A DNA stretch of 64,000 nucleotides from Sphaerisporangium album. Lineage in GTDB: Bacteria > Actinomycetota > Actinomycetes > Streptosporangiales > Streptosporangiaceae. The stretch is from positions 1-64,000 of the forward strand of contig NZ_QOIL01000014.1 in NCBI RefSeq assembly GCF_003323745.1. The letters are read 5' to 3'. The translations under genes and the position numbers were made by a program. This document shows, in pieces, positions 24,376 to 32,989 of the stretch; positions within the stretch are counted from its first letter, which is position 1, and every line of letters starts with the position of its first letter. The notes beneath the pieces were generated by a model that was not told where the DNA came from, did not search any database, and saw nothing but the letters and a program-made list of their open reading frames with translations.

Positions 24376-25038
24376 ATGACCGTCCGCGTCGTCGTGGCCG
24401 ACGACCAGGCCATGGTCCGCGCCGGCCTGCGCATGGTCGTGGAGTCCGAGCCCGGCATGGACGTCGTCGGCCAGGCCGCGGACGGCGCCGAGGCCGTCGC
24501 CCTGGCCCGCCGCCTGCGTCCCGACGTCGTCCTCATGGACATCTCGATGCCGGTCATGGACGGCCTGGCCGCCGCCCGGCGCATCCTCGGCGAGCCGGAC
24601 CCGCCCCGGGTCGTCATGCTGACGACGTTCGACACCGACGAGAACCTGTACGCCGCGCTGCGGGCGGGCGCGAGCGGGTTCCTGCTCAAGCTGTCGCCGC
24701 CCGAGCAACTGGTGGAGGCCATCCGGGTGGTCGCCGCCGGGGACGCCCTGCTCGACCCGGCCGTGACGACCCGCGTCATCGCCTCCTTCGCGGGCGGGCA
24801 CGTGCCGGTCACGCCGCGCTGCCTGGACGAGCTCACCCCGCGCGAGCTGGAGGTGCTCAGCCACCTGGCCCGCGGCCTTACCAACGCTGAGATCCCGGGG
24901 GAGCTGTTCGTCGGGGAGGCCACGGTCAAGACGCACGTCGCCCGGGTGCTCATGAAGCTCGGCCTGCGCGACCGGGCTCAGGCGGTGGTGTTCGCGTACG
25001 AGTCCGGCGTGGTGCGGCCGGGGGCCGCGGCGGGGTAG
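24376..25038 (+). CDS. NarL/FixJ-type response regulator, orphan
   Basis: A 220-residue regulator. The receiver domain has acidic D9-D10, the phospho-acceptor D55 (VVLMDISMP), a Thr switch (MLTTFD) and the Lys of FLLKLSP. The C-terminal LuxR-type HTH reads LTPRELEVLSHLARGLTNAE, then TVKTHVARVLMKLGL. No histidine kinase gene adjoins it, so the partner is elsewhere. The 3' end overlaps the convergent membrane-protein gene by 61 bp. Confidence 0.9.
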   Translation: MTVRVVVADDQAMVRAGLRMVVESEPGMDVVGQAADGAEAVALARRLRPDVVLMDISMPVMDGLAAARRILGEPDPPRVVMLTTFDTDENLYAALRAGASGFLLKLSPPEQLVEAIRVVAAGDALLDPAVTTRVIASFAGGHVPVTPRCLDELTPRELEVLSHLARGLTNAEIPGELFVGEATVKTHVARVLMKLGLRDRAQAVVFAYESGVVRPGAAAG

Positions 25039-25688
25039 TACGAGGCCCACCCCTCGTCGCCGAGCCTCAGCACCTTCACCCCGAGGTACCCGAGCACGAG
25101 CAGGTTGCCGCCGCTCCACACCAGGCTGCTCGGGCCGTACTCGGTGACGTAGGTCGAGCCCCAGGTGATCAGGCCCGCGACCGGGGCCCACCAGTGGGCG
25201 AACCCGGCCCGCCACAGCGCGACCAGCAGGAGTACCAGCCCGAGCGGGCCGAGGAACACCCACGGCAACTGGAAGGAGAAGACGACGCCGGGCAGGTCGT
25301 AGACCGCGTCGAACATCTTCTCGGCCTGGTCGGGCGGGTAGCGCTGCCCGAAGTACCACTGAACGGGGTCGCCCAGGAGCAGGGCGGACAGGCTGACGAA
25401 CCCGAGGGCGGTCATCGTGCCCGCGATGTGGCCGAGCACGACCGCGCGCGTGCGCAGGAAGTGCAGCAGGCCGATGGCGGCGAGCGGCAGCAGCACCCAG
25501 CTCCAGTGGTAGAGGGCGGACTGCAGCTGGGCCATCGCCGGGTTGTCGCCGAAGCTCACGACCTCGCGCTCGTCGCCCCAGGTACCGGGGTCGGCGAGGG
25601 TGGCGGTGAGCTGGAAGACGCCGGAGAGGATCAGCCCCGCGCCGGTGGCGTACCGGCGGAAGGCGATGGAGCGGGACGGTCTCAGCAT
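24978..25688 (-). CDS. Multipass membrane protein, unknown
   Basis: A 236-residue protein with about six hydrophobic segments. The N-terminus is basic (MLRPSRSIAFRRY). An extracytoplasmic-type loop (WYFGQRYPPDQAEKMFD) lies mid-protein and the C-terminal tail is hydrophilic. I recognise no characterised family. Start ATG 25688 was chosen as the first Met before the first membrane helix; the longer upstream frame is low-complexity Arg/Pro-rich and unlikely. The gene end overlaps the response regulator gene on the other strand. Confidence 0.65.
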   Translation of the reverse strand: MLRPSRSIAFRRYATGAGLILSGVFQLTATLADPGTWGDEREVVSFGDNPAMAQLQSALYHWSWVLLPLAAIGLLHFLRTRAVVLGHIAGTMTALGFVSLSALLLGDPVQWYFGQRYPPDQAEKMFDAVYDLPGVVFSFQLPWVFLGPLGLVLLLVALWRAGFAHWWAPVAGLITWGSTYVTEYGPSSLVWSGGNLLVLGYLGVKVLRLGDEGWASYYPAAAPGRTTPDSYANTTA

Positions 25689-26176
25689 GACGGTTCCATG
25701 TCGGGTTCCTTGATGATGTCGAGGGTGTCGGGGCCGGGCCGGTCCATGCCGGTTCGATGCCTGTTCCACGGTCGGTCGGCGGCGGGTCCGCGGCGGTGGG
25801 GACGGTGAGCCGGCTGCCCGGCCCGCCGTCCCCGAGAGGGGGCCGGCACGGCGTCTGACCGTGCCGGACAGGACGGTACGTGCCGGGGGCCGCGCGGGTC
25901 GTCCGCCGGGCGGGTGACCCGCCATCCCTCTCACGGCTGAACCGGCCTGACGCCTGGACCGGCCTCAGGCCTCAACCGCTCTCAGGTCGAACCGGCCGCC
26001 GCCGGGGACGGGAACCCCGGCGGCGTAGGGGTTTCCGGTCGCCGCCGGGTGGCGGCCCGCCTCTCGTTGATCTCCCCGGGTTCCGGGTTTCCCGCGAGAC
26101 GGCGCTGAGTGTGTATATTTTTCGCATATATCGGGCTGTGGGTGGAGAAATTTCGCTAACGGAGGGACGGAGCGGC
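25689..26176. other. Intergenic region with DUF6421 promoter
   Basis: No gene is supported in these 488 bp. The left part is very GC-rich with short imperfect repeats of ACCGGCCTGA/ACCGGCCTCA near 25940-25975. The right end turns AT-rich, with an inverted repeat TATAT (26114-26118) / ATATA (26126-26130) that likely includes the -10 region for the DUF6421 operon. Confidence 0.5.
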
Positions 26177-28249
26177 ATGAGGGCTTTCCCGCGGGTGCTG
26201 TTCGACGAGGCGCACAACGAGTCGTGGACGATCCGCCGCGAGGTCGCCGAGGCGATCAACCCGGCGCACCCCGACGACAACAGCTACGCCCGCGCCGCCG
26301 ACGTCCTGCGCCGCCTGGGCCACACCGTCACCGCGCACACCGAGGGCGCCGTCACCCCGTCCCTGCTGGCCGCGCACGACGTGTTCGTGATCGCCCACCC
26401 CTCCGGCGAGCGCTGGGAGCGCACCGTCGGCCTGGGCAGCCCCGCGCTGCCCGCCGAGGAGATCGACGCCATCGAGCGGTACGTCGCGGGCGGCGGCGGC
26501 CTGATCGTCCTCGCCGAGTGCGAGCAGGAGAAGTACGGCAACAACCTCGCCGACCTGCTCGCCCGGTTCGGCGTGGGCGTCGAGCACACCACGGTCCAGG
26601 ATCCGGGCAACTCCTACAACGGCGTCGCCACCTGGGTGCGCGGCGTGCCGGTTCCCGGCTCCGGCGACGACCTCACGGCCGGGGCCCGCGAGGCCTGCTT
26701 CTACCGCGCGGGCGTGCTGACCCCGCCCGCCGGGGCGACCGTCCTGTTCGAGACCTCCACGGCCGCCGACCCCGCCGGGCGGGCGCTGGCCGTGGCCCTG
26801 CGCCACGGTGAGGGCCGGGTGGTCGTGTTCGCCGACTCCGACCTGTTCGGCGACGACTCCATCGGCGACCTGCGGCACGCCCGCCTGTGGGGCAACGTCG
26901 TCACCTGGGCCGCCCGCGTCCCGGCCGCCACCGGCGCGCGGGGCGGGGACGACGCCGGCACCGCCGCGCTCAAGCAGGCCCTCAAGGACGCCGTCGAGGA
27001 GTTGAGGCCCCTCACCGCCAAGGACGGCTCCGTCGAGGACGCCGCGGCCGCCTCCCCGATCGTGGACCGCGTCGCCGAGGCCGTCGAGAAGCTCGCGCCG
27101 GCGTTCCCGCACGACGAGGCCTACCTCACCGCCGTGCTCGCCGACCTGCGCAAGTGGCGGGCGGGCGGCTTCGGCGTGCCGGACTTCCTCGACTCGCTCA
27201 ACGCCTTCCACCCCGACGCCCAGCGGGTCGACGGCCTGGAGCACCTGGTCGTCTTCCCGATGTACACCCAGAACGGCAACCCGAACCGCAACCTGGAGGC
27301 GGTCTGGATCCGCACGGTGTGGCCGGAGTGGCTCGCCGCGCTGGAGCGCGACCGGTACGACAACCCGATGTTCGTCCCGATCGAGTTCGTCGACTTCACC
27401 GCCGGGTACGACACCAACTCCGCCGTGCTGTTCCCCGAGACGGTGGCCGTCCGAGAGGTCCCGCCGCGGTTCACCTGGGGCGCGATCTTCTGCGACCGGG
27501 AGGCCGCGCGGTTCCGCAGCGTCGGCCGCGCCGCCGCCGACACCCTCAAGCTGGCCCTCCCGCCGGACGCGGCCCGGCTGCTGGAGAGCCAGGAGCTCGC
27601 GCAGGACACCTTCGTCCTGTGGGACCTCGTGCACGACCGCACCCACAGCCATGGCGACCTGCCGTTCGACCCATTCATGATCAAGCAGCGCATGCCGTAC
27701 TGGCTGTACTCGCTGGAGGAGCTGCGCTGCGACCTGACCGCCTTCGGCGAGGCCGTCGAACTGGAGAAGGAGGGCGTGCCGCACGCCCGGTACGTCCAGT
27801 ACGCGATCCTGTTCGACCGGCTCTTCCGCTTCCCGATCACCGGCGAGCGGGTGCGCAACTACGACGGCCTCGGCGGGCAGCTCCTGTTCGCCTACCTGCA
27901 CCGCAACGACATCGTCCGCTGGACCGACAACCGGCTCAGCGTGGACTGGGAGCGCGTCGCGGACGGCGTCGCCGACCTGCGCGGCGAGGTCGAGAAGCTC
28001 TACCGCGACGGCATCGACCGCCCCAAGCTGGCGCACTGGCTCGCCGCCCACCGGCTCGTCGCCGCCTACGTCGCCCCGCACCCGGCCTCGGTCTGGAACC
28101 GCGGCGTGGACGCGCTGCCCGTCGAGGGCTTCCCGAAGGCCGTGGTCGACGCGGTCCTGCCCGACGAGTTCCCCCTGAGCATGTTCTACGAGGCGCTGCG
28201 TCGTAAGCTTTCGGGCGTCATCGAGGCCACGAAGGGAATCCGCGGGTGA
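26177..28249 (+). CDS. DUF6421 family protein
   Basis: A 690-residue protein. The first ~240 residues resemble a class I glutamine amidotransferase/DUF4350-like Rossmann domain (VLFDEAHNESW, GGGGLIVLAE, GRVVVFADSDLFGDDSI). The rest is the large DUF6421 region, with conserved aromatic stretches (VFPMYTQNGN, HDRTHSHGDLPFDPFMIKQR). The histidine-rich HDRTHSHGD suggests a metal site. Function unknown. ATG 26177 lies behind GGAG; the longer upstream frame is non-coding in character. The stop overlaps the SDR start as GTGA, making a coupled operon with the SDR and aldolase genes. Confidence 0.75.
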   Translation: MRAFPRVLFDEAHNESWTIRREVAEAINPAHPDDNSYARAADVLRRLGHTVTAHTEGAVTPSLLAAHDVFVIAHPSGERWERTVGLGSPALPAEEIDAIERYVAGGGGLIVLAECEQEKYGNNLADLLARFGVGVEHTTVQDPGNSYNGVATWVRGVPVPGSGDDLTAGAREACFYRAGVLTPPAGATVLFETSTAADPAGRALAVALRHGEGRVVVFADSDLFGDDSIGDLRHARLWGNVVTWAARVPAATGARGGDDAGTAALKQALKDAVEELRPLTAKDGSVEDAAAASPIVDRVAEAVEKLAPAFPHDEAYLTAVLADLRKWRAGGFGVPDFLDSLNAFHPDAQRVDGLEHLVVFPMYTQNGNPNRNLEAVWIRTVWPEWLAALERDRYDNPMFVPIEFVDFTAGYDTNSAVLFPETVAVREVPPRFTWGAIFCDREAARFRSVGRAAADTLKLALPPDAARLLESQELAQDTFVLWDLVHDRTHSHGDLPFDPFMIKQRMPYWLYSLEELRCDLTAFGEAVELEKEGVPHARYVQYAILFDRLFRFPITGERVRNYDGLGGQLLFAYLHRNDIVRWTDNRLSVDWERVADGVADLRGEVEKLYRDGIDRPKLAHWLAAHRLVAAYVAPHPASVWNRGVDALPVEGFPKAVVDAVLPDEFPLSMFYEALRRKLSGVIEATKGIRG

Positions 28250-28938
28250 GCACCACCGAGCACGCCGGCAGAGAGGCCGGCACCGCCGGCAGGGTAGTCG
28301 TCGTCACGGGCGCCAGCGGCCCCACGGGCGAGGCCGTCACCGCACGCCTGGCCGCCCGCGGCGACACGGTGATCGGCGCCGCGCGGCACGAGGGCCCGGG
28401 CGTGCTCGCCGTCGACCTCACCGACGCCGAGGCCGTGCGCGGGCTCGCGCGCCGCGTCGAGGACGAGTACGGGCGGGTGGACGGCGTCGTCCACCTCGTC
28501 GGCGGCTGGCGGGGCTCCAAGACCTTCGCCGAGACCGACCTCGCCGACTGGGACGCCCTGCACCTCCAGCTCATCCGCACCCTGCAGAACGTCTCGCTCG
28601 CCTTCGAGCCGCTGCTGAGGGCCGGCCACGACGCCAGGTTCGCAATCGTCTCGGCCACGGCGGCCCGGCGGCCCACCCAGGGAAACGCGGCGTACGCGGC
28701 GGCCAAGGCGGCGGCCGAGGCCTGGACGCTGGCTCTCGCCGACGCGCTGCGCGGCACCCAGGCCGCCGCCGTTATCCTGGTCGTCAAGGCCCTGGTCAAC
28801 GACGCGATGCGGGCCGCCGCGCCCGAGCGGGCCTTCCCCGGGTTCACCGACGTGAAGGACCTCGCCGAGGCCGTCGCCGGCCTGTGGGACCGGCCCGCCG
28901 AGGACGTCAACGGCACGCGATTGGACCTCACCACGTGA
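28246..28938 (+). CDS. SDR family oxidoreductase
   Basis: A 230-residue short-chain dehydrogenase. The TGASGPTG cofactor loop lies at about residues 21-28. In the active-site region the catalytic Tyr-x-x-x-Lys appears as AAYAAAKAA, with IVSATAARR providing the Ser. Substrate unknown. Its GTG overlaps the DUF6421 stop, and its stop overlaps the aldolase start, so all three proteins are made from one coupled message. Confidence 0.85.
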   Translation: MSTTEHAGREAGTAGRVVVVTGASGPTGEAVTARLAARGDTVIGAARHEGPGVLAVDLTDAEAVRGLARRVEDEYGRVDGVVHLVGGWRGSKTFAETDLADWDALHLQLIRTLQNVSLAFEPLLRAGHDARFAIVSATAARRPTQGNAAYAAAKAAAEAWTLALADALRGTQAAAVILVVKALVNDAMRAAAPERAFPGFTDVKDLAEAVAGLWDRPAEDVNGTRLDLTT

Positions 28939-30011
28939 CCCAGGCACGACGCCACCACGACCCCGAGGCGAAGGGGTTCGCCAGCGACAACTACGCCGGC
29001 GTCCACCCGGAGGTCCTGGAGGCGCTGGCCCTGGCCAACGGCGGCCACCAGGTCGCCTACGGCGAGGACGACTACACCAGGGCCCTCCAGGACGTGTTCA
29101 AGCGGCACTTCGGGCCCGCCGCCGAGGCGTGGCCGGTGTTCAACGGCACCGGCGCCAACGTGGTCGGCCTGCGCGCGATGACCGCCCTGTGGGAGGCGGT
29201 CGTCTGCGCCGAGACCGCGCACATCAACACCGACGAGGGCGGGGCGCCCGAGCGCAGCGCGGGGCTCAAGCTGATGAGCGTCCCCACCCCCGACGGCAAG
29301 CTGACGCCGGCGCTGATCGACCGGCAGGCGTGGGGCTTCGGCGACGAGCACCGCGCCCAGCCCCGGGTGGTGTCGATCTCGCAGAGCACCGAGCTCGGCA
29401 CCCTCTACACGCCGGAGGAGATCGCCGCGATCGCCGCGCACTGCCGCGAGCTCGGCATGCTGCTGCACCTCGACGGGTCCCGCCTGATCAACGCCGCCGC
29501 CGCCCTGGACGTGCCGCTGCGCGCGCTCACCACCGACGCGGGCGTGGACGTGCTGTCGTTCGGCGGCACCAAGAGCGGCCTGATGTTCGGCGAGGTGGTC
29601 GTCGTGCTCAACCCCTCCGCCGTGCGGGGCATGGTCTACCTGCGCAAGACCGCGATGCAGCTCGCCTCCAAGATGCGCTTCGTCTCGGTGCAGTTCGAGG
29701 CGCTGCTGGCCGGCGACCTGTGGCTGCGCAACGCCAGGAACGCCAACGCCATGGCGGCCCGCCTGGCGGCGGCCGTGCGCGAGATCCCCGGCGTCACGCT
29801 CACCCGGCCCGTCCAGGCCAACGCCGTCTTCGCCGTCATCCCGCCCGACGTGGCCGACCGCGTCCGCAAGCGGTTCCGCTTCTACACCTGGGACGCCGCC
29901 ACGGGCGAGGTCCGCTGGATGACCTCCTTCGACACCACCGAGCGCGACGTCGACGCCTTCGCCGCGGCCATCGCCGAGGAGATGAGCTCGCCCCCTGGGC
30001 GGGTCAGTTGA
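28935..30011 (+). CDS. Threonine aldolase family PLP enzyme
   Basis: A 358-residue beta-eliminating lyase. Visible features are GFASDNYAGVHPEVLEA at the N-terminus, HLDGSRLINAAAAL (cofactor-binding Asp) and the PLP Lys in SFGGTKSGLMFGE. The family cleaves L-threonine or L-allo-threonine to glycine and acetaldehyde, or related beta-hydroxy amino acids. GTG start overlaps the SDR stop. In this operon the SDR and DUF6421 partners suggest a pathway-specific substrate. The 3' end overlaps the convergent DUF305 gene by 8 bp. Confidence 0.85.
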   Translation: MTQARRHHDPEAKGFASDNYAGVHPEVLEALALANGGHQVAYGEDDYTRALQDVFKRHFGPAAEAWPVFNGTGANVVGLRAMTALWEAVVCAETAHINTDEGGAPERSAGLKLMSVPTPDGKLTPALIDRQAWGFGDEHRAQPRVVSISQSTELGTLYTPEEIAAIAAHCRELGMLLHLDGSRLINAAAALDVPLRALTTDAGVDVLSFGGTKSGLMFGEVVVVLNPSAVRGMVYLRKTAMQLASKMRFVSVQFEALLAGDLWLRNARNANAMAARLAAAVREIPGVTLTRPVQANAVFAVIPPDVADRVRKRFRFYTWDAATGEVRWMTSFDTTERDVDAFAAAIAEEMSSPPGRVS

Positions 30012-30651
30012 GGATCGAGGGGTAGGGCTTGGCGCCGCGGGACCGGAGTAGGTCGGTCATGTAGGCGATCTCGCTGTCCTGGGTGTCCACGATGTGCTGG
30101 GCCATCGTCCGCACCTCGGGGCGGTTCGTCCGGTTCAGGACCGCCCGGGCCATCTGCACGCCTCCCTCGTGGTGACGGATCATGAGCTGGAGGAAGAGGA
30201 TCTCGGCGTCCTTGCCCTTGGCTGCCTGGAGGCGCTTCATCTCGGCATCGGTCGCCATGCCGGGCATCTTGCCGGGAGCCGTCGCGGGTCCGGTGGCCGT
30301 CGCGGGGGCGCCGTGCCCGTGCCCGGCCATCCACGCCATCGCCGGCCGGGTGGCCGCCTGGTTCAGGCCCCACTGCTGGAGCCATCCCATGAAGACGCCC
30401 CGCTGCGCCGTCTGGGTGGTGATGATGTCGTACGCGAGGCCCCGGATCGCGGGGTCGGTGCTCGCGTCGCGGACGGCGAAGCCCATCTCGGCCGCCTGCG
30501 CGTGGTGCACGCCCATGTCACGGGAGAAGCCCGCCTCGGCGGAGGCGTCCCCGGGTGGCCCCGACCTGCCGTTGACCAGCAGCATGACCGCGGCCGTGGC
30601 CAGGCAGGAGATCAGGGCGACGAGGACCGAGCGCGTTCGTGTGGTTGCCAT
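30004..30651 (-). CDS. DUF305 secreted/membrane-anchored protein
   Basis: A 215-residue protein with an N-terminal membrane helix (VLVALISCLATAAVMLLV) and a DUF305 domain duplicated as two ferritin-like halves: FSRDMGVHHAQAAEMG and LQLMIRHHEGGVQMA. The paired histidines and methionines between them (MAWMAGHGHGA, MPGMA) suggest copper or other metal binding outside the membrane. It is divergent from the DUF3105 gene, a pairing common in actinobacteria. Confidence 0.85.
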   Translation of the reverse strand: MATTRTRSVLVALISCLATAAVMLLVNGRSGPPGDASAEAGFSRDMGVHHAQAAEMGFAVRDASTDPAIRGLAYDIITTQTAQRGVFMGWLQQWGLNQAATRPAMAWMAGHGHGAPATATGPATAPGKMPGMATDAEMKRLQAAKGKDAEILFLQLMIRHHEGGVQMARAVLNRTNRPEVRTMAQHIVDTQDSEIAYMTDLLRSRGAKPYPSILN

Positions 30652-30772
30652 TTCCAGCCAGATCAGTGAATGTCCCGGGCGTTAGACGCAAACGTTATTA
30701 CCTACCCACTATCCTCCACATAAGTATCGGGAGCTTGAGCAGTCAGGGTCTTGACCAGCAGTTGGAGGACTG

Positions 30773-31477
30773 ATGACCAAGGAGAAGACGCAGGCGCGGC
30801 GGGAGCAACTCGCCAAGCTGCGTGCCGCGCAGCAGCGTAAGGAGCGGCGCACGGCGATGCTCATGTGGGGAGCGGGGGCCTTCGTCATCATCCTGCTGGT
30901 CGGCGTAGTCGGGTTCTACGTGATCCAGGACCGCGCCGCGAGTTCCCTCGACGGGGTGAAGTCGTTCGCCTACAAGGGCTCCCAGCACACGCTGATCAAG
31001 GTCTCGTACAAGGAGAGCCCGCCGGTCGGCGGCGAGCACAACCCCGTCTGGCAGCAGTGCGGCGTCTACGACGAGCCGATCAACAGCGAGAACGGCGTCC
31101 ACTCCATGGAGCACGGCTCGGTGTGGATCACCTACCGGCCGGACCTGCCGAAGGCCGACGTCGACAAGCTCAAGGCGCTGGTCACCAGTGACTACCTGCT
31201 GCTCAGCCCGTACCCGGGGCTGAAGGCGCCCGTGGTCGCCAGCTCCTGGAACCACCAGATCGAGCTCAAGGGCGTCGACGACCCCCGCCTGGCCCGGTAC
31301 ATCACCAAGTACAAGCAGAACCCGACCGAGACGCCCGAGTACGGCGCGACCTGCAGCGGCAGCGGCAGCACCGACCAGACGGCCGCGCAGAGCCCGATCC
31401 CGGCCACGTCGCCGAGCCCGGCTCCGAGCGGCGCGCCCAGCGCCTCCACGATGCCCAGCGCGTCGCCGAGCTCCTGA
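30773..31477 (+). CDS. DUF3105 membrane protein
   Basis: A 234-residue single-pass protein. The cytoplasmic N-terminus is basic (KEKTQARREQLAKL), a membrane helix covers about residues 29-53, and the extracytoplasmic DUF3105 domain includes the motifs GGEHNPVWQQCGVYDEPI and HSMEHGSVWITYRP. The C-terminal tail is rich in Ser/Pro/Ala. Role unknown; the His/Met/Cys content and the divergent DUF305 neighbour point to metal handling. The ATG is preceded by TTGGAGGACTG, a good ribosome site. Confidence 0.85.
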   Translation: MTKEKTQARREQLAKLRAAQQRKERRTAMLMWGAGAFVIILLVGVVGFYVIQDRAASSLDGVKSFAYKGSQHTLIKVSYKESPPVGGEHNPVWQQCGVYDEPINSENGVHSMEHGSVWITYRPDLPKADVDKLKALVTSDYLLLSPYPGLKAPVVASSWNHQIELKGVDDPRLARYITKYKQNPTETPEYGATCSGSGSTDQTAAQSPIPATSPSPAPSGAPSASTMPSASPSS

Positions 31478-31487
31478 GGCCCCGGCC

Positions 31488-31515
31488 GGGCCCGGCCGCC
31501 ACGTCAGCCGGGTCC
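31488..31515. terminator. Stem-loop between convergent DUF3105 and ald genes
   Basis: GGGCCCGGC (31488-31496) pairs with GCCGGGTCC (31507-31515), with one G-T pair, around a 10-nt loop. It lies 11 bp after the DUF3105 stop and before the ald stop, so it can end transcripts from both sides. Confidence 0.45.
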
Positions 31516-31556
31516 GGCCCGCTGGGCACGGGTGAGCGCGATCGGCACAGAGAAGG

Positions 31557-32672
31557 TCAGCGCAGCACCGCGCCGGGGTCCACGGCCTCAAGGCCGTGGG
31601 CCTCGCCGACGGGAAGGCTGGTCAGCACGCCCGCGTGCGTGTTCAGCCCGAGCCCGAGCGCCGTGTCGCCGCGCAGGGCCTCCCGCCAGCCCCGGTCGGC
31701 GATCGCCAGGGCGTAGGGCAGGGTGACGTTGGTCAGCGCGTACGTCGAGGTCGTCGGGACCGCGCCCGGCATGTTCGCCACGCAGTAGAAGACCGTGTTG
31801 TGCACCCGGTACGTCGGGTGGGCGTGGGTGGTGGGACGGGAGTCCTCGAAGCAGCCGCCCTGGTCGATCGAGATGTCCACCAGCACGGCGCCCTCCTTCA
31901 TGCGCGACACCAGCTCGTTGCTGACGAGCTTCGGCGCCCGCGCGCCCGGCACCAGCACCGCCCCGATGACGAGGTCGGCGTCCAGGACGGCGCGCTCGAT
32001 CTCGTAGGCGTTGGACGCGACGGTCTGCATCTGCCCCCGGTAGATCGTGTCCACCTGGCGCAGCCGCTCGATGTTCTTGTCCAGCAGCAGCACCTCGGCC
32101 TGCATGCCGAGCGCGATGGTGGCGGCGTTCATGCCGGTCACGCCCGCGCCGAGCACGACCACCTTGGCCGGGTAGACGCCCGGCACCCCGCCCATCAGCA
32201 CGCCCCGGCCGCCGCCCTGCCGCATCAGGTGGTAGGCCCCGACCTGCGGGGCGAGGCGTCCGGCGACCTCGGACATGGGGGCCAGCAGCGGCAGCGCGCC
32301 GTTGCCCAGTTGCACGGTCTCGTACGCGATGCCGGTGACCCCGGACTCCATCAGGGCGAGGGTCAGCTTCCGCGACGCGGCGAGGTGCAGGTAGGTGAAC
32401 AGCACCTGCCCCTCGCGCATCAGGCCGTACTCCGAGGCGATGGGCTCCTTCACCTTCAGGATGAGATCTCCCTCGCGCCAGACGTCCTCCGCGGTGTCCA
32501 GGATCGTCGCGCCGGCGGCGCGGTAGTCCTCGTCGTGGATGGACGAGCCCTCGCCCGCGCCGCGCTCGACGAACACCTGGTGACCGTGCCGGACGAACTC
32601 GTTCACCCCCGCGGGAGTGATCGCCACCCGGTGCTCCTGCTCCTTGACCTCTCGGGGAATGCCGACTTTCAT
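31557..32672 (-). CDS. ald: Alanine dehydrogenase
   Basis: A 371-residue enzyme starting [20 protein letters not shown], the diagnostic N-terminus of alanine dehydrogenase, with the Rossmann site [14 protein letters not shown] near residue 170. It converts L-alanine and NAD+ to pyruvate, ammonia and NADH in the cytoplasm, usually as a hexamer. ATG 32672 has AGGAGG four bases upstream; an upstream extension in frame is rejected. Monocistronic. Confidence 0.95.
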   Translation of the reverse strand: MKVGIPREVKEQEHRVAITPAGVNEFVRHGHQVFVERGAGEGSSIHDEDYRAAGATILDTAEDVWREGDLILKVKEPIASEYGLMREGQVLFTYLHLAASRKLTLALMESGVTGIAYETVQLGNGALPLLAPMSEVAGRLAPQVGAYHLMRQGGGRGVLMGGVPGVYPAKVVVLGAGVTGMNAATIALGMQAEVLLLDKNIERLRQVDTIYRGQMQTVASNAYEIERAVLDADLVIGAVLVPGARAPKLVSNELVSRMKEGAVLVDISIDQGGCFEDSRPTTHAHPTYRVHNTVFYCVANMPGAVPTTSTYALTNVTLPYALAIADRGWREALRGDTALGLGLNTHAGVLTSLPVGEAHGLEAVDPGAVLR

Positions 32673-32989
32673 GAGTCCTCCTTGACCCTGCTCGCCGGTG
32701 CCGTACTTCCTCGTGAACTCCTGGTGGCCGCTGTGCTTCCTCGTGCTCGCCACCCGCTTCGCCAGGGGGCCGTGGCGGGGCGCCCGCGGGACGGATCCGG
32801 TGCCGGTGGTGACCCGTCCGGACGGGGACGTGGCCCTTGCCGGGCCCGGCCCTCTTACTTTGCGTGCCCCGCCGGGCGCCGGCCATGGGGCAGGGTGAAA
32901 CCAATCGGCCCAGGTACGTGGCAAATTGTCAGGCTCTCTCCAGCCTAGGACGAGCCTGTGAAAGGGCTGTGGGCGGTTAGCTGGATCTC
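32673..32989. other. Intergenic region ald / Excalibur-domain gene
   Basis: These 317 bp hold no gene I can support. They contain the ald promoter region on the minus strand and the leader of the next plus-strand gene. A short AT-richer stretch near 32895-32975 is the likeliest place for the divergent promoters. Confidence 0.4.
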
